Shown here: positions 1 through 6,920 of the stretch, piece by piece
How the letters are laid out: every line of letters begins with the position of its first letter
How positions within the stretch are numbered: position 1 is the first letter of the stretch
Made by a program: the position numbers and the translations under genes
The notes under the pieces: generated by a model
The model's input: only the letters and a program-made list of their open reading frames with translations
The model's database searches: none
Told to the model about the DNA's origin: nothing
NCBI GenBank assembly: GCA_017353825.1
Contig: JAFMSC010000119.1
Location: forward strand, 1 to 9,787
DNA length: 9,787 bases
Direction: 5' to 3'
Source: Hyphomicrobiaceae bacterium
GTDB lineage: Bacteria; Pseudomonadota; Alphaproteobacteria; Rhizobiales; Hyphomicrobiaceae

Positions 1-665
1 AGGGGCAGCCGCGCGGGCAGGCCAGGGCCGCCGCGGCGGCGGCCGCAGCCCGCAGGCCGTCGGCCGAGGTCAAGGCACTGCTGCTCAGGATATCAGCCAT
101 CGTGTTCCTGACCACGGCCGTGTCGAGCATTGTGTTCCAGTCCACCTCGTTCGCGCTTCCCAAGGTGCTTGCCGAGCGCCTGGGCGGGTTTGCCGTGTCG
201 GCCACCGTGATCGGACAGCTCGCCTTTGTGGTGTTCGCGGTGGCCTCCGTCGGTCAGCTGATCGTCGGGCATTTCCTGGATCGGCTTGGGCCACGCACTG
301 TGTTCATGACGGCGGCGGCCATCCAGGTGGCGTTCTTCGCCATGATGCCGGGGCTCGTGGACTGGGCGGCGCTGCTGTGCGCCATGGTGTTCATGCTGGC
401 GGCTTTCGGGCAGATCCCCATCAACGACTACTTGATCGGGCGCCTGGCCGACGGCGAGCACCGGGCGCGCATCTACGGCGTGCGCTACGTGGTGAGCTTC
501 ACCGTGCTGGCGGCATCGTTGCCGCTCATCGCCTTCATATATGAGAGCTGGGGCTTCGACGCGCTGTTTCGGGTGCTCGCCCTCTCCGCCGCCGTCATCC
601 TGGCTGCCGTGGCCATGCTGCCGCGCAAGCTGCCGACGCCGCAGGAAGCCGCCGTAGGCGCCTAG
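1..665 (+). CDS. MFS transporter, C-terminal half (5' end outside window)
   Basis: The frame is open from the first full codon at base 3 to the TAG at 663-665, so this is the 3' part of a longer gene. The first ~20 residues are Ala/Arg-rich, as expected of the cytoplasmic loop joining the two six-helix halves of a major facilitator superfamily carrier. About six hydrophobic segments follow. A motif-A-like sequence GHFLDRLG (nt 267-290) sits where the loop between helices 8 and 9 is expected, and repeats the G-x-L-x-D-R-x-G signature of MFS proteins. The later segment GVRYVVSF followed by a long hydrophobic stretch fits helices 11 and 12, and the tail PRKLPTPQEAAVGA is a hydrophilic cytoplasmic end. 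The GTG at 102 is internal and not a plausible start, because the same frame continues upstream. Substrate cannot be told; proton-coupled export or import of a small molecule is the family role. Confidence 0.85.
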   Translation, partial: GQPRGQARAAAAAAAARRPSAEVKALLLRISAIVFLTTAVSSIVFQSTSFALPKVLAERLGGFAVSATVIGQLAFVVFAVASVGQLIVGHFLDRLGPRTVFMTAAAIQVAFFAMMPGLVDWAALLCAMVFMLAAFGQIPINDYLIGRLADGEHRARIYGVRYVVSFTVLAASLPLIAFIYESWGFDALFRVLALSAAVILAAVAMLPRKLPTPQEAAVGA

Positions 666-1041
666 CCTGGCCGTGCGCTCTCATGACGAGCCCCGGCCGT
701 GAGGCGGGGCCGACGGGCCCGGCACTCGATCCGTGCGATCCTCGTCGGATGGCATAGGTAGTGCCGCTGTCCCCAGCCCGCGCGTTGCACGGCAGGATCT
801 TCCGGGCCCCATCGGTCCCATCGCCATGTTCAACCCCGATCAAAGCGGCTGCCGGCGCCGGACGGCGGCGGCATTCTGGGAGTCATTCTGGGAGTGATGC
901 CACTGCAAATCCTCAAGCGCATGGACAAGAGCTGCGGCCTCGGTCGGGAATGGGCGGGGAGTTCAGCCTGTGCCATTTTCTCGACGACATCGGCGGCACT
1001 TCAACCGGCGCCGCCTCGCCACCGCAAGACGGCGGACGAAC
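666..1041. other. Non-coding spacer between convergent genes
   Basis: This spacer separates the MFS gene (+) from the reductase gene (-), which converge on it. No open frame in it has a family-like sequence. It contains weak hairpins just after the MFS stop: GCCCCG/CGGGGC at 690-695 and 705-710, then CCGACG/CGTCGG at 710-715 and 743-748 enclosing a GCAC/GTGC stem. None is followed by a U-run, so a terminator role is only possible. It also holds a 12-bp tandem duplication, listed separately. Confidence 0.6.
872..895. repeat. Perfect 12-bp tandem duplication
   Basis: The unit CATTCTGGGAGT occurs twice back to back, at 872-883 and 884-895, with no mismatch. It lies in the non-coding spacer and looks like a recent slippage duplication. 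No function is evident. Confidence 0.9.
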
Positions 1042-2040
1042 TCATACGCTGATCCATGAGAGCACGTTGAGCCAGCCGCTGCTGTCCTTGCCCTGTCCAC
1101 TCGCCTCGAACGGATCACAGTAGAACATGGCGCGCGCGGCCTCGGCTACTCTTGCCACTTCATCGACCATCCTTGGGGCGCCAGCGGCGTACACGATGTC
1201 ATTCGCGGTGAGCCTTGGTAGGTGATCGTGGGGGCGCCCCCGGCGAACCGCCGGATGGGCCTCGTATTGCTCCTCGGCCGTGGCGATGACGCTGACGTTG
1301 GGTACGCGGGCTACACGATTGAGCGCCGGCCACATGTAGAACGACCTGAGATCGCGGACGCCGGCGATAAGCACGATTTGGCGTCTGGGATTCTCGCGCA
1401 GGGCCGCATCTACGATCGACCAAATGGGCGCAAAGCCCGTCCCGCCGGCCACAAGGACAAGACGTTGCGTCTTGCCCGGACGCAAGAAAGCCGATCCATA
1501 GGGCCCCTCCACCTTGACTGGGTGCCCGACCTTGATAAGCCGGCCGAAGTTGGGCGAGACACAGCCGCCCGGCACCCGCTTCACGTTGAGTCGAAAGCTG
1601 CGTCCGCCCCCCATACGGTCGAGCGGCTCGGTCGGACTGAAAGCGCGCGAAGGGAAGCCTCGGAAGGTGAAGCGGCAATATTGTCCTGGCAGCAGCGGCA
1701 CTCGCCTCGTGGGCAAAATGCTCACCTCGACAACGTCATGTGCGAGGTTGATGAGGCGGGTTACGCGTGCATCGAGGCAATCGACGGGGGGAAGCACATC
1801 GTATTCGAGTGTCAGGTCCGAGAACACACGTGCCCGACAGGCGTAGATCATGCCCTGCTGCCGGCTCTCACCGCCGAACGTCCACCCCTTGCGAAGGCGC
1901 ATGACGCAGGTGCCGCACCTGCCCGCGCGGCAATCATGCGGGAGATCGACGCCGCTCACGAGCGCCGCATCGAGCAGAATGTCGCCCGAGCGTGCTGAGA
2001 AGCGCGCGCCGTTGGCAATGACCGAATGCAGTTTCGGCAT
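1042..2040 (-). CDS. [2Fe-2S]/FAD/NAD(P)H oxidoreductase (oxygenase-reductase type)
   Basis: A 332-residue soluble electron-transfer protein with three domains. Residues ~1-85 are a plant-type ferredoxin domain with cluster ligands C37, C42, C45 (C-x4-C-x2-C) and C68. Residues ~88-185 are an FAD domain with R132-A-F-S135 (the RxYS-type flavin motif) and GPYGSAFLR (179-187). Residues ~190-320 are an NAD(P) domain with GGTGFAP (199-205), ending near FYCDPFEAS. The order is that of naphthalene/phenol oxygenase reductases and CDP-6-deoxyglucoseen reductases. There is no signal peptide, so it acts in the cytoplasm, moving electrons between NAD(P)H and a one-electron partner. Tandem ATGs lie at 2043 and 2040; GGAGG (2048-2052) is 7 nt before the ATG at 2040 and only 4 nt before the one at 2043, so 2040 is preferred. 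The upstream cytochrome gene's TGA overlaps this start, making translational coupling and a physical partnership likely. No oxygenase is nearby. The C45-C68 gap of 22 residues is shorter than the usual ~29. Confidence 0.88.
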   Translation of the reverse strand: MPKLHSVIANGARFSARSGDILLDAALVSGVDLPHDCRAGRCGTCVMRLRKGWTFGGESRQQGMIYACRARVFSDLTLEYDVLPPVDCLDARVTRLINLAHDVVEVSILPTRRVPLLPGQYCRFTFRGFPSRAFSPTEPLDRMGGGRSFRLNVKRVPGGCVSPNFGRLIKVGHPVKVEGPYGSAFLRPGKTQRLVLVAGGTGFAPIWSIVDAALRENPRRQIVLIAGVRDLRSFYMWPALNRVARVPNVSVIATAEEQYEAHPAVRRGRPHDHLPRLTANDIVYAAGAPRMVDEVARVAEAARAMFYCDPFEASGQGKDSSGWLNVLSWISV

Positions 2041-3857
2041 CATTCCACCTCCAGCTGGACAGGTCTCACGTGCCACGTGTGTCGTGTCTCGGAATGGTCG
2101 AAGGCAGCGAGCCACATGAGGACGCCACTGGCGATCGGCACATCCCACTTGCTGCCGGTACGCAGGCGCCGGGCCAGCTCCAGCACCCATCGCCCCGCGG
2201 CCCAGCGCGCGACACCACGTACGCTCGCGGCGTCCTCACGCACGCCGCGGATCATGATCACGCCAGGAATGACGGTGCCGGTTTCGATGACATCGTCCGC
2301 GGCCTTGGAGTAGGGGACGGACTCGTCCTCGGTCATCCACCAGCGGGCGCCTTCGCTCTCGCTTTGCTCGGCATCGTTCTGGATGCGCCCCATCGAGCGC
2401 ATCATTGCCCCAGGCTCGATCGGCAGGCGCCGGGGTTCGACGGGTCCCTGGTATCCACCTGGCGGCTCAGATCGGAAATTGTCTTGGTAGGCCGGCGACC
2501 CAGGGTCTTGAGCGAAACCGCCCGTGTAACGCTCCCGCCCCTCGGTTTGCTCCTCGGTCGCCTCAGCCGGACCGCCGAAATGGCAGTTGTCGATGTGGCC
2601 GGACGAGCCGCCATGCGAGGCCCGCCATTGCCATACATCGGCGATGCTCCCGTCAGTCATGTAGTGCAGGCCTCTGCCGGTGAGGCTTGGTGGCTTACCT
2701 GGGAGTGGGGCAGGCGAGAGGTGGATCGCAGCGCCGATAATCTGCAACGTGGACTGCGCAAGCAGGATTGCGAGCTTGTCCTCATGCAGCTCGTTTTCGT
2801 CAGCTACGTCGTGGCGCGTCTGGGCGAGGTACCAGCCATCCTGGCGCTTCACGAGGGGAAGATGCTTGAGCGATCGGGTAGGGTCGGTCCAGACAAAGGC
2901 AAAGTAGGCAAACTCGTCGTCATGCACCGCTCGAATGTCGACGACGGACGATCCCGTTCCTCCGAAATTGCTGCCATGCTGGGTCAGCACTGACGCCACT
3001 GGAGCATGGCTCCAAGCCGGATCGGACAGGTCTCCATCTAATCGCGGCGCAAGCGCCCGGCTGATCGACTTGACGTGAAGCGTTACCCGCGTTGATTGCT
3101 CCACCTTGGCGGCCAAGGCCAATACGACAGTGGCCGCAGCAATGATGCTGGCGAGGGGCCTACCAGGGTGTCGCCTTTCGCGCCCCGGTTCAGTCACTGA
3201 TGTCCCATGCGCCCTGACCGGGGTCCCCGCCGCGGCTCGACCGCCTCGCGCTTCGCGCTCCCGCAATGCCAATTGCTCGGCAAGCAGGTCAGCGAGGTCG
3301 GGCGGGGGGGGAGAAAGTACGAGGGGAGCCGGCCTCAAAATGCGCGACAGTTGAGACCAGCCGCCGTATATCCAGTGCCCGAGTACATGGGTGATTGCCA
3401 GCACCATCAAGACCCAGGTGGCATGAAGGTGCACGGAGAGCCAGAGGTCGCCGGCACCCAGGAACAGCGCAACGCCGGTGACAATCTCGGCGCCCAACGC
3501 GGCCAGCAAGGCCCACACTGTGATGACGCTCGCCGTCGCCCATCGCGGCCGGCCCGCTTGCAGGAGCAGCGCAATGCGCCCCCAATCGAGCCGCAACCTT
3601 CGCTGCAGGCGTGCGTGCAGGAGGTAAACTGCGTAGGCGACGAGAACGGCTATGAGGCCGGCCCCGGCCATGAGATGACGATACCAGAGGTGCTCCATCG
3701 GCAGAACCGCGTCGAGCAGCTGACCAAGCCGATCGAATCCCGGATCGGCGGAGGCCATGCGTAGGCCTGTGGCAAGCAGCACGACGAAGAGTGCTACGAG
3801 GACCCAATGTAGATGGACAGTGCCAACGTCCGTCGACGGAGACCGTCCGCTCAACAT
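2040..3857 (-). CDS. Cytochrome b561-like membrane protein fused to ethylbenzene dehydrogenase-type haem-binding domain
   Basis: A 605-residue protein in two parts. Residues ~1-170 form a four-helix cytochrome b (segments ~15-33, 62-82, 109-134, 143-165). Histidines near membrane borders (H15/H17, H61, H143/H145, H157/H161) suit two b-type haems, as in cytochrome b561 and hydrogenase b-type cytochromes. A charged, proline-rich linker (~170-234, with PPPPD and many Arg) should be cytoplasmic. A fifth hydrophobic segment (~235-251) then carries the remainder to the periplasm. Residues ~265-600 resemble the EB_dh haem-binding domain of the ethylbenzene dehydrogenase gamma subunit: DGDLSDPAW (274-282), WTDPTRSLKHLPL (323-335), DVWQW (407-411) and RRLRTGSKWDV (563-573). 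No CxxCH is present, so the haems would be b type. The start is ATG 3857, with GGGAAG 7 nt upstream and an in-frame TAG just before. It overlaps the reductase gene downstream. It probably passes electrons across the inner membrane; the partner outside is unknown. Confidence 0.85.
   Translation of the reverse strand: MLSGRSPSTDVGTVHLHWVLVALFVVLLATGLRMASADPGFDRLGQLLDAVLPMEHLWYRHLMAGAGLIAVLVAYAVYLLHARLQRRLRLDWGRIALLLQAGRPRWATASVITVWALLAALGAEIVTGVALFLGAGDLWLSVHLHATWVLMVLAITHVLGHWIYGGWSQLSRILRPAPLVLSPPPPDLADLLAEQLALREREARGGRAAAGTPVRAHGTSVTEPGRERRHPGRPLASIIAAATVVLALAAKVEQSTRVTLHVKSISRALAPRLDGDLSDPAWSHAPVASVLTQHGSNFGGTGSSVVDIRAVHDDEFAYFAFVWTDPTRSLKHLPLVKRQDGWYLAQTRHDVADENELHEDKLAILLAQSTLQIIGAAIHLSPAPLPGKPPSLTGRGLHYMTDGSIADVWQWRASHGGSSGHIDNCHFGGPAEATEEQTEGRERYTGGFAQDPGSPAYQDNFRSEPPGGYQGPVEPRRLPIEPGAMMRSMGRIQNDAEQSESEGARWWMTEDESVPYSKAADDVIETGTVIPGVIMIRGVREDAASVRGVARWAAGRWVLELARRLRTGSKWDVPIASGVLMWLAAFDHSETRHTWHVRPVQLEVE
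2047..2052 (-). promoter_or_regulatory. Ribosome binding site deciding the reductase start
   Basis: GGAGGT on the minus strand is inside the end of the upstream cytochrome gene. It is 7 nt from the second of two consecutive ATG codons, which selects 2040 as the likely start. The TGA of the upstream gene (2042-2040) overlaps both ATGs, an ATGA-type coupled junction. Confidence 0.7.
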
Positions 3858-3969
3858 GCGAAAGCTTCCCTATGACTACGCTCACTTGCGCAGGCCCGGC
3901 GCTACCCGCAACGCCGTAGTCAACGTCCTCACCACGCGGCCGGGGCTGGCCGGCGATGCGGTCGCTCAA

Positions 3970-3989
3970 TTTTTTTCGTCTCTTTTTTT
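3970..3989. repeat. Two T7 tracts 13 bp apart upstream of the cytochrome gene
   Basis: Runs of seven T lie at 3970-3976 and 3983-3989 (A-tracts on the coding strand of the cytochrome operon), about 110-130 bp upstream of its start codon. The spacing is a little over one helical turn. This could form bent DNA or an UP-like promoter element. No stem precedes them, so they are not an intrinsic terminator. Confidence 0.4.
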
Positions 3990-4123
3990 CGTTGCGCTCG
4001 CCGATTCCGCTAGCTATCCGCGTCCGGCAGGCTACAACGCGAGGACCCTCGATGGGCTCGCGTTCCCTCCCATCAAATCAATGGGATTAAATTGACAAAT
4101 ATGGACTCAATATGGCTCCCATA

Positions 4124-4145
4124 AATTCAGATTGAATTCAGATTG
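4124..4145. repeat. Perfect 11-bp tandem repeat in AT-rich island
   Basis: AATTCAGATTG occurs twice without a gap, at 4124-4134 and 4135-4145. The preceding bases also show a degenerate ~11-bp echo (AATATGGACTC then AATATGGCTCC). It could be a regulator site or slippage product. Confidence 0.85.
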
Positions 4146-4174
4146 AAAACGCGCAGCAGCGGTCGCGCTTCTTT

Positions 4175-4211
4175 TATATGGCATGATGGAAAACTATATG
4201 ACATAATGGAA
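4175..4211. repeat. Imperfect 17-bp direct repeat with 20-bp period; possible operator
   Basis: TATATGGCATGATGGAA (4175-4191) and TATATGACATAATGGAA (4195-4211) match at 15 of 17 positions and are offset by 20 bp, close to two helical turns. The second copy contains the near-palindrome TATGACATA, and the first a partial version TATGGCATG. This is the pattern expected of a pair of sites for a dimeric regulator on one face of the DNA. They lie ~320 bp upstream of the cytochrome operon start, so the target gene is uncertain. Confidence 0.45.
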
Positions 4212-4829
4212 CTTGTCTCTCCTATGCATGACAAAAGAGAGCCGTTTGCTTCTATTGTCCGCGTGAATGCTCTGCGAAATGGTGACGACATCATCCGCCG
4301 GGCATCCGATCTCAAGCCACGCTTGCGAGCTATTCCAACAGGGCCACAATGGCGGTCCGACCCGAACCCTTGGCGATTGCTCTCGCGGTTTCGCGCTTCT
4401 TGTTTTTGAAGCTGCGGTCATTCGCCGACCTGGATTGGGACCCACGCCCTCCTGGGGCGCCGACACCGGGGCTACGCCGGGGGGCGGAAACGGTGAGGGC
4501 TCAGGAATCGGCTGAAGACGGTGCTGACGGCCGTGTCGCACGGGATCGATTTGACCATGGCACGGGGCAGGGCGCGCAAGCAGAGCGGCGGCTTGAAGTT
4601 TGCCCGAACTTGAACCCACCGCGTCACCGCGAACGGGACATTTTGTCCTGGCCTGTTTGCCTCCTGGCCGGTCGGACCATCCGGCGTCATCGGCGCCTGG
4701 TGAGACACATCGGGTCGCCAGATACTCCCAGGCCCTCCCAGGCGCTCAAGGATGGCGAAGGCGAGACACCCAAGCCGCTAACGCCTCAATGTGCTTGGAT
4801 GTCGTTGTGCCGAAGGGTCCGACAGCTGG

Positions 4830-5600
4830 CTACCGGCCCCAGCCCCAGCCGCTTCCCCAGCCGTTTCCCCAGGCGAAGCCGCCGCTCCCGAACTTGTAGG
4901 CCAGAGTGAGGCGTGCGCTATGCATGGTCGGATCGACGTTGATTGAGGTTGCGGTGAGGTCGTCTCTAAAGACACGTTCGCTGCCGAAGTCGGAGAACCG
5001 GTACTCCAGGCGCAGGAACCAGTTGCTGGCGGCCAGCCGGGTATCAACGCCGCCACCGACAAAAAAACCATCGAACGTCCTGCCGCGCGAGACGCTCACG
5101 TCGGAATTTATGGTCGCGGAGGCGTCGAACCGGGCCTGCGTGAAGCCGCCGGTTGCGTACCACAGGGTCGACGGGCTCGACAGCAAGCCGATCCTGCCGC
5201 CGATCGACCAACTGTGGTCGTGGTCGATTGAGAGCCTGGTCGCGGGGTCGGCCACCGAGAAGTCGCTGTTGATGTTGGAGAAGTCGTAGTCGCCGAACAC
5301 GCCAATCAGCGCGTTCGGGCTGACCTGCAGGTCCCACCCGACGATCGCCGTGCCCAGCACACCGTCGCCGCCGATGCCGTTGAAGTGCAACCTGTCCCCG
5401 TCGTTCTCAACGGTCACGTCCTGAATGAAGGCACCTTCGCCCACGCCGGCGCCGATGTAGAAGCCGGTCCAGCTCGGCGGCACCACATAGGGCTGTGGAG
5501 CCGCTATGGTCGGTGGAGGCCGCCTGTCGATTCCATCGGCCGCGGCGTTGCTCGTTGTGACAGCTAGGGCGACCGCTACGCCCACCATTACCTTTTTCAT
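4830..5600 (-). CDS. Outer-membrane beta-barrel protein (Omp25/31-like porin family)
   Basis: A 256-residue secreted protein. Residues 1-~21 are a signal peptide (MKK, a hydrophobic core, then TTSNAAA), followed by a Pro-rich spacer. The mature part opens with PPSWTGFYIGAGVGEG (~41-56), the usual first strand of small alphaproteobacterial outer-membrane barrels. Alternating aromatic/hydrophobic strands follow (DLQVSPNALIGVFGDYDFS, WSIGGRIGLL, TLWYATGGFTQARFD, WFLRLEYRFSDFG, SARLTLAYKF). The fold predicts an eight-strand barrel with a structural rather than catalytic role. The start ATG at 5600 has AGGAA 6 nt upstream; an ATG ten codons earlier (5630) would spoil the signal peptide. The odd point is the end: barrels normally finish on an aromatic residue, and here F237 is followed by a 19-residue Gly/Trp-rich tail. 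It appears monocistronic. Confidence 0.85.
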   Translation of the reverse strand: MKKVMVGVAVALAVTTSNAAADGIDRRPPPTIAAPQPYVVPPSWTGFYIGAGVGEGAFIQDVTVENDGDRLHFNGIGGDGVLGTAIVGWDLQVSPNALIGVFGDYDFSNINSDFSVADPATRLSIDHDHSWSIGGRIGLLSSPSTLWYATGGFTQARFDASATINSDVSVSRGRTFDGFFVGGGVDTRLAASNWFLRLEYRFSDFGSERVFRDDLTATSINVDPTMHSARLTLAYKFGSGGFAWGNGWGSGWGWGR

Positions 5601-5630
5601 ACTGGGTTCCTGTGGTCTGGTACGCAGCAC

Positions 5631-5932
5631 GCAAATGCCGCCTCGGGGCGGTACTTTCTCTCGTGACGCAGTTTTGCGAAGCGCGGCGCCAAACGATTGG
5701 CACAGGATTGGGCAGCGCTAGAGCCTCTTGCGTGCGGGAATGCCGGTGCAATTGCAAGCATGACGGCAGCACCCCTCCGCTTTTGATGTTAGAATGCAGC
5801 AACGCAGCCACTTCGCTATCTCATAACCGATAGAATTAAATATTGGAGATGCGGTGAAATAAAATATAATGATAATCAATAGCGTATGGTTTTCTTATCG
5901 TGGCGCGCAAGTTTGCGGGCCTGGCGGGCGCG
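5631..5932. other. Spacer upstream of porin gene
   Basis: Just over 300 bp between the porin start and the 3' end of the EamA gene. Short frames on both strands have no family resemblance. The far end (~5815-5885) is AT-rich and carries the Fur-box-like sequence listed separately. The porin promoter must lie in this spacer, but no convincing -35/-10 pair was identified. Confidence 0.5.
5865..5883. promoter_or_regulatory. Fur-box-like 19-mer
   Basis: TATAATGATAATCAATAGC matches the classical Fur consensus GATAATGATAATCATTATC at 16 of 19 positions. It is ~265 bp upstream of the porin start, far for a simple repressor site. Many Rhizobiales use Irr, RirA or Mur instead of canonical Fur. The region is AT-rich, so a chance match is possible. 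Confidence 0.35.
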
Positions 5933-6877
5933 TCAAAGCCCGCGTACGGCCCGGTACAGCGCTGCGAACGCGCGTCCGTCGATCAGCAGAAGCGCAGTGG
6001 CGATGATGAGGGCCCCGGCCAGGTCCGTTGTGCTCAGCCGCTCGCCCAGGAACAGGCCGCCGAGCATGATCGGCGTCAGCGGCATGATCAGTGTGACCAG
6101 CGATGCGTTGGTGGCTCCGGCCCGCTGCAGCACCGTGAAGTGGCACAGCGACGCCAATGCCGACCCCAGCACGCCCATACCCACGATGGCACCCAAGGCC
6201 CGCGCCGAGGGCACGGGCTGCTCCCAGGGCCGGTCGATCGCCAGCGCGAGGGGCGCGGCGACGAACATGGCGCCCAACATCTGCATGGCCGCGATCACGA
6301 ACGGCGGATAGCTGCCGAGCCGCCGGCGCGCGAAGATGTTGGCGCACACATAGCAAAAGGGCGAGGCGATCAGCGCCAGGCGCGCGACCAGATCGGCCGA
6401 GGCTCCCGCCCGCACGTGGAGGCCCATCAGGACCACCACCCCGGCGATGCCCACCACAATGCCGGCGACCTTGCTCCAAGACAGCTTCTCGTCGTGTGTG
6501 AGCACGTGGGCAAGGAAAATTCCGAACAGCGGTGCGGTGGCGTTGAGGATGGCGGCCATCCCGCCAGTGGCGCGCGACTGCCCCCACACAATCAGTAGGA
6601 ACGGCAGCACCGTGTTGAAAGCGGAGAAGCCGATGAACAGCCGCCACTCCGCCAGCGTCGCCGGTAGGCGGTAGCCGAGCGAGAGGACGATGAGAAGCAG
6701 CGCGGCGGCGGCCGGGATCGTGCGCAGTGCTGCCATGGTGAGCGCGGGCACCTCTGCCTGGACGAGGGCAATGAAGAAGTAGGAGCTGCCCCAGAGCATC
6801 GACTGGAGGGCGATGAGCCCCCATTCAACGGCACCCAGTCTGAGGGCCGCCCCGGCCGTCCCCGCTGAATTCTGCAT
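5933..6877 (-). CDS. EamA-family (DMT superfamily) membrane transporter
   Basis: A 314-residue, very hydrophobic protein with about ten membrane helices arranged as two EamA repeats (~17-150 and ~162-300). Features typical of the family are WGSSYFFI in helix 1, ALRTIPAAAALLL in helix 2, the GQSRATGGMAAILNATAPLFGIFLAHVLTHDEKLSWSK-type stretch ending the first repeat, and the matching TNASLVTLIMPLTPIMLGGLFLGERLS stretch in the second. A Glu/Asp near the end of each equivalent helix is conserved in DMT exporters. The family exports amino acids, metabolites or drugs; the substrate is not readable. The start ATG 6877 lies just after an in-frame TAG; no strong Shine-Dalgarno is visible upstream. 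Downstream there is no obvious terminator. Confidence 0.88.
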   Translation of the reverse strand: MQNSAGTAGAALRLGAVEWGLIALQSMLWGSSYFFIALVQAEVPALTMAALRTIPAAAALLLIVLSLGYRLPATLAEWRLFIGFSAFNTVLPFLLIVWGQSRATGGMAAILNATAPLFGIFLAHVLTHDEKLSWSKVAGIVVGIAGVVVLMGLHVRAGASADLVARLALIASPFCYVCANIFARRRLGSYPPFVIAAMQMLGAMFVAAPLALAIDRPWEQPVPSARALGAIVGMGVLGSALASLCHFTVLQRAGATNASLVTLIMPLTPIMLGGLFLGERLSTTDLAGALIIATALLLIDGRAFAALYRAVRGL

Positions 6878-6920
6878 CGGCTAATGCTGCGCTGGCAGCC
6901 GCGGCGCCGCAATGACAAAG

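Larger units (their letters stand above)
3858..4829. other. Gene-poor region with AT-rich island; likely holds the cytochrome operon promoter
   Basis: About 970 bp between the cytochrome start and the 3' end of the porin gene. Bases ~3960-4300 are clearly richer in A/T than the surroundings and contain T-tracts, an 11-bp tandem repeat and a 20-bp-period direct repeat (listed separately). Bases ~4310-4829 are GC-rich again. Open frames exist there on both strands, but none reads like a known family and they contradict one another. One + strand frame around 4335-4365 reads QQGHNGGPTRTLGD, reminiscent of the GHNxGPPL opening of small Rhizobiales phage/accessory proteins, but it does not continue convincingly. 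It could be a decayed remnant. No clear -35/-10 pair was found for the minus-strand operon. Confidence 0.5.

Noticed and set aside
761..1123. Plus-strand open frame of 120 codons in the spacer after the MFS gene
   Set aside because: Low-complexity Ser/Pro/Arg composition, no family resemblance, and it overlaps the 3' end of the well-supported reductase gene.
1222..1998. Plus-strand open frame of 258 codons
   Set aside because: It is antisense to the reductase gene, whose domain motifs are clear; long antisense frames are common in GC-rich DNA.
2041..2190. N-terminal extension of the reductase to an ATG at 2190
   Set aside because: The added 50 residues overlap the end of the cytochrome gene and do not look like protein; a Shine-Dalgarno and the ferredoxin start support 2040.
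2070..2993. Plus-strand open frame of 307 codons
   Set aside because: Antisense to the cytochrome/EB_dh gene and without recognisable motifs.
4194..4619. Minus-strand open frame of 141 codons
   Set aside because: No recognisable motif; competing frames on the other strand are just as long, so none is supported.
4349..4909. Plus-strand open frame of 186 codons
   Set aside because: Arg/Pro-rich, no family features, and its end overlaps the porin gene on the other strand.
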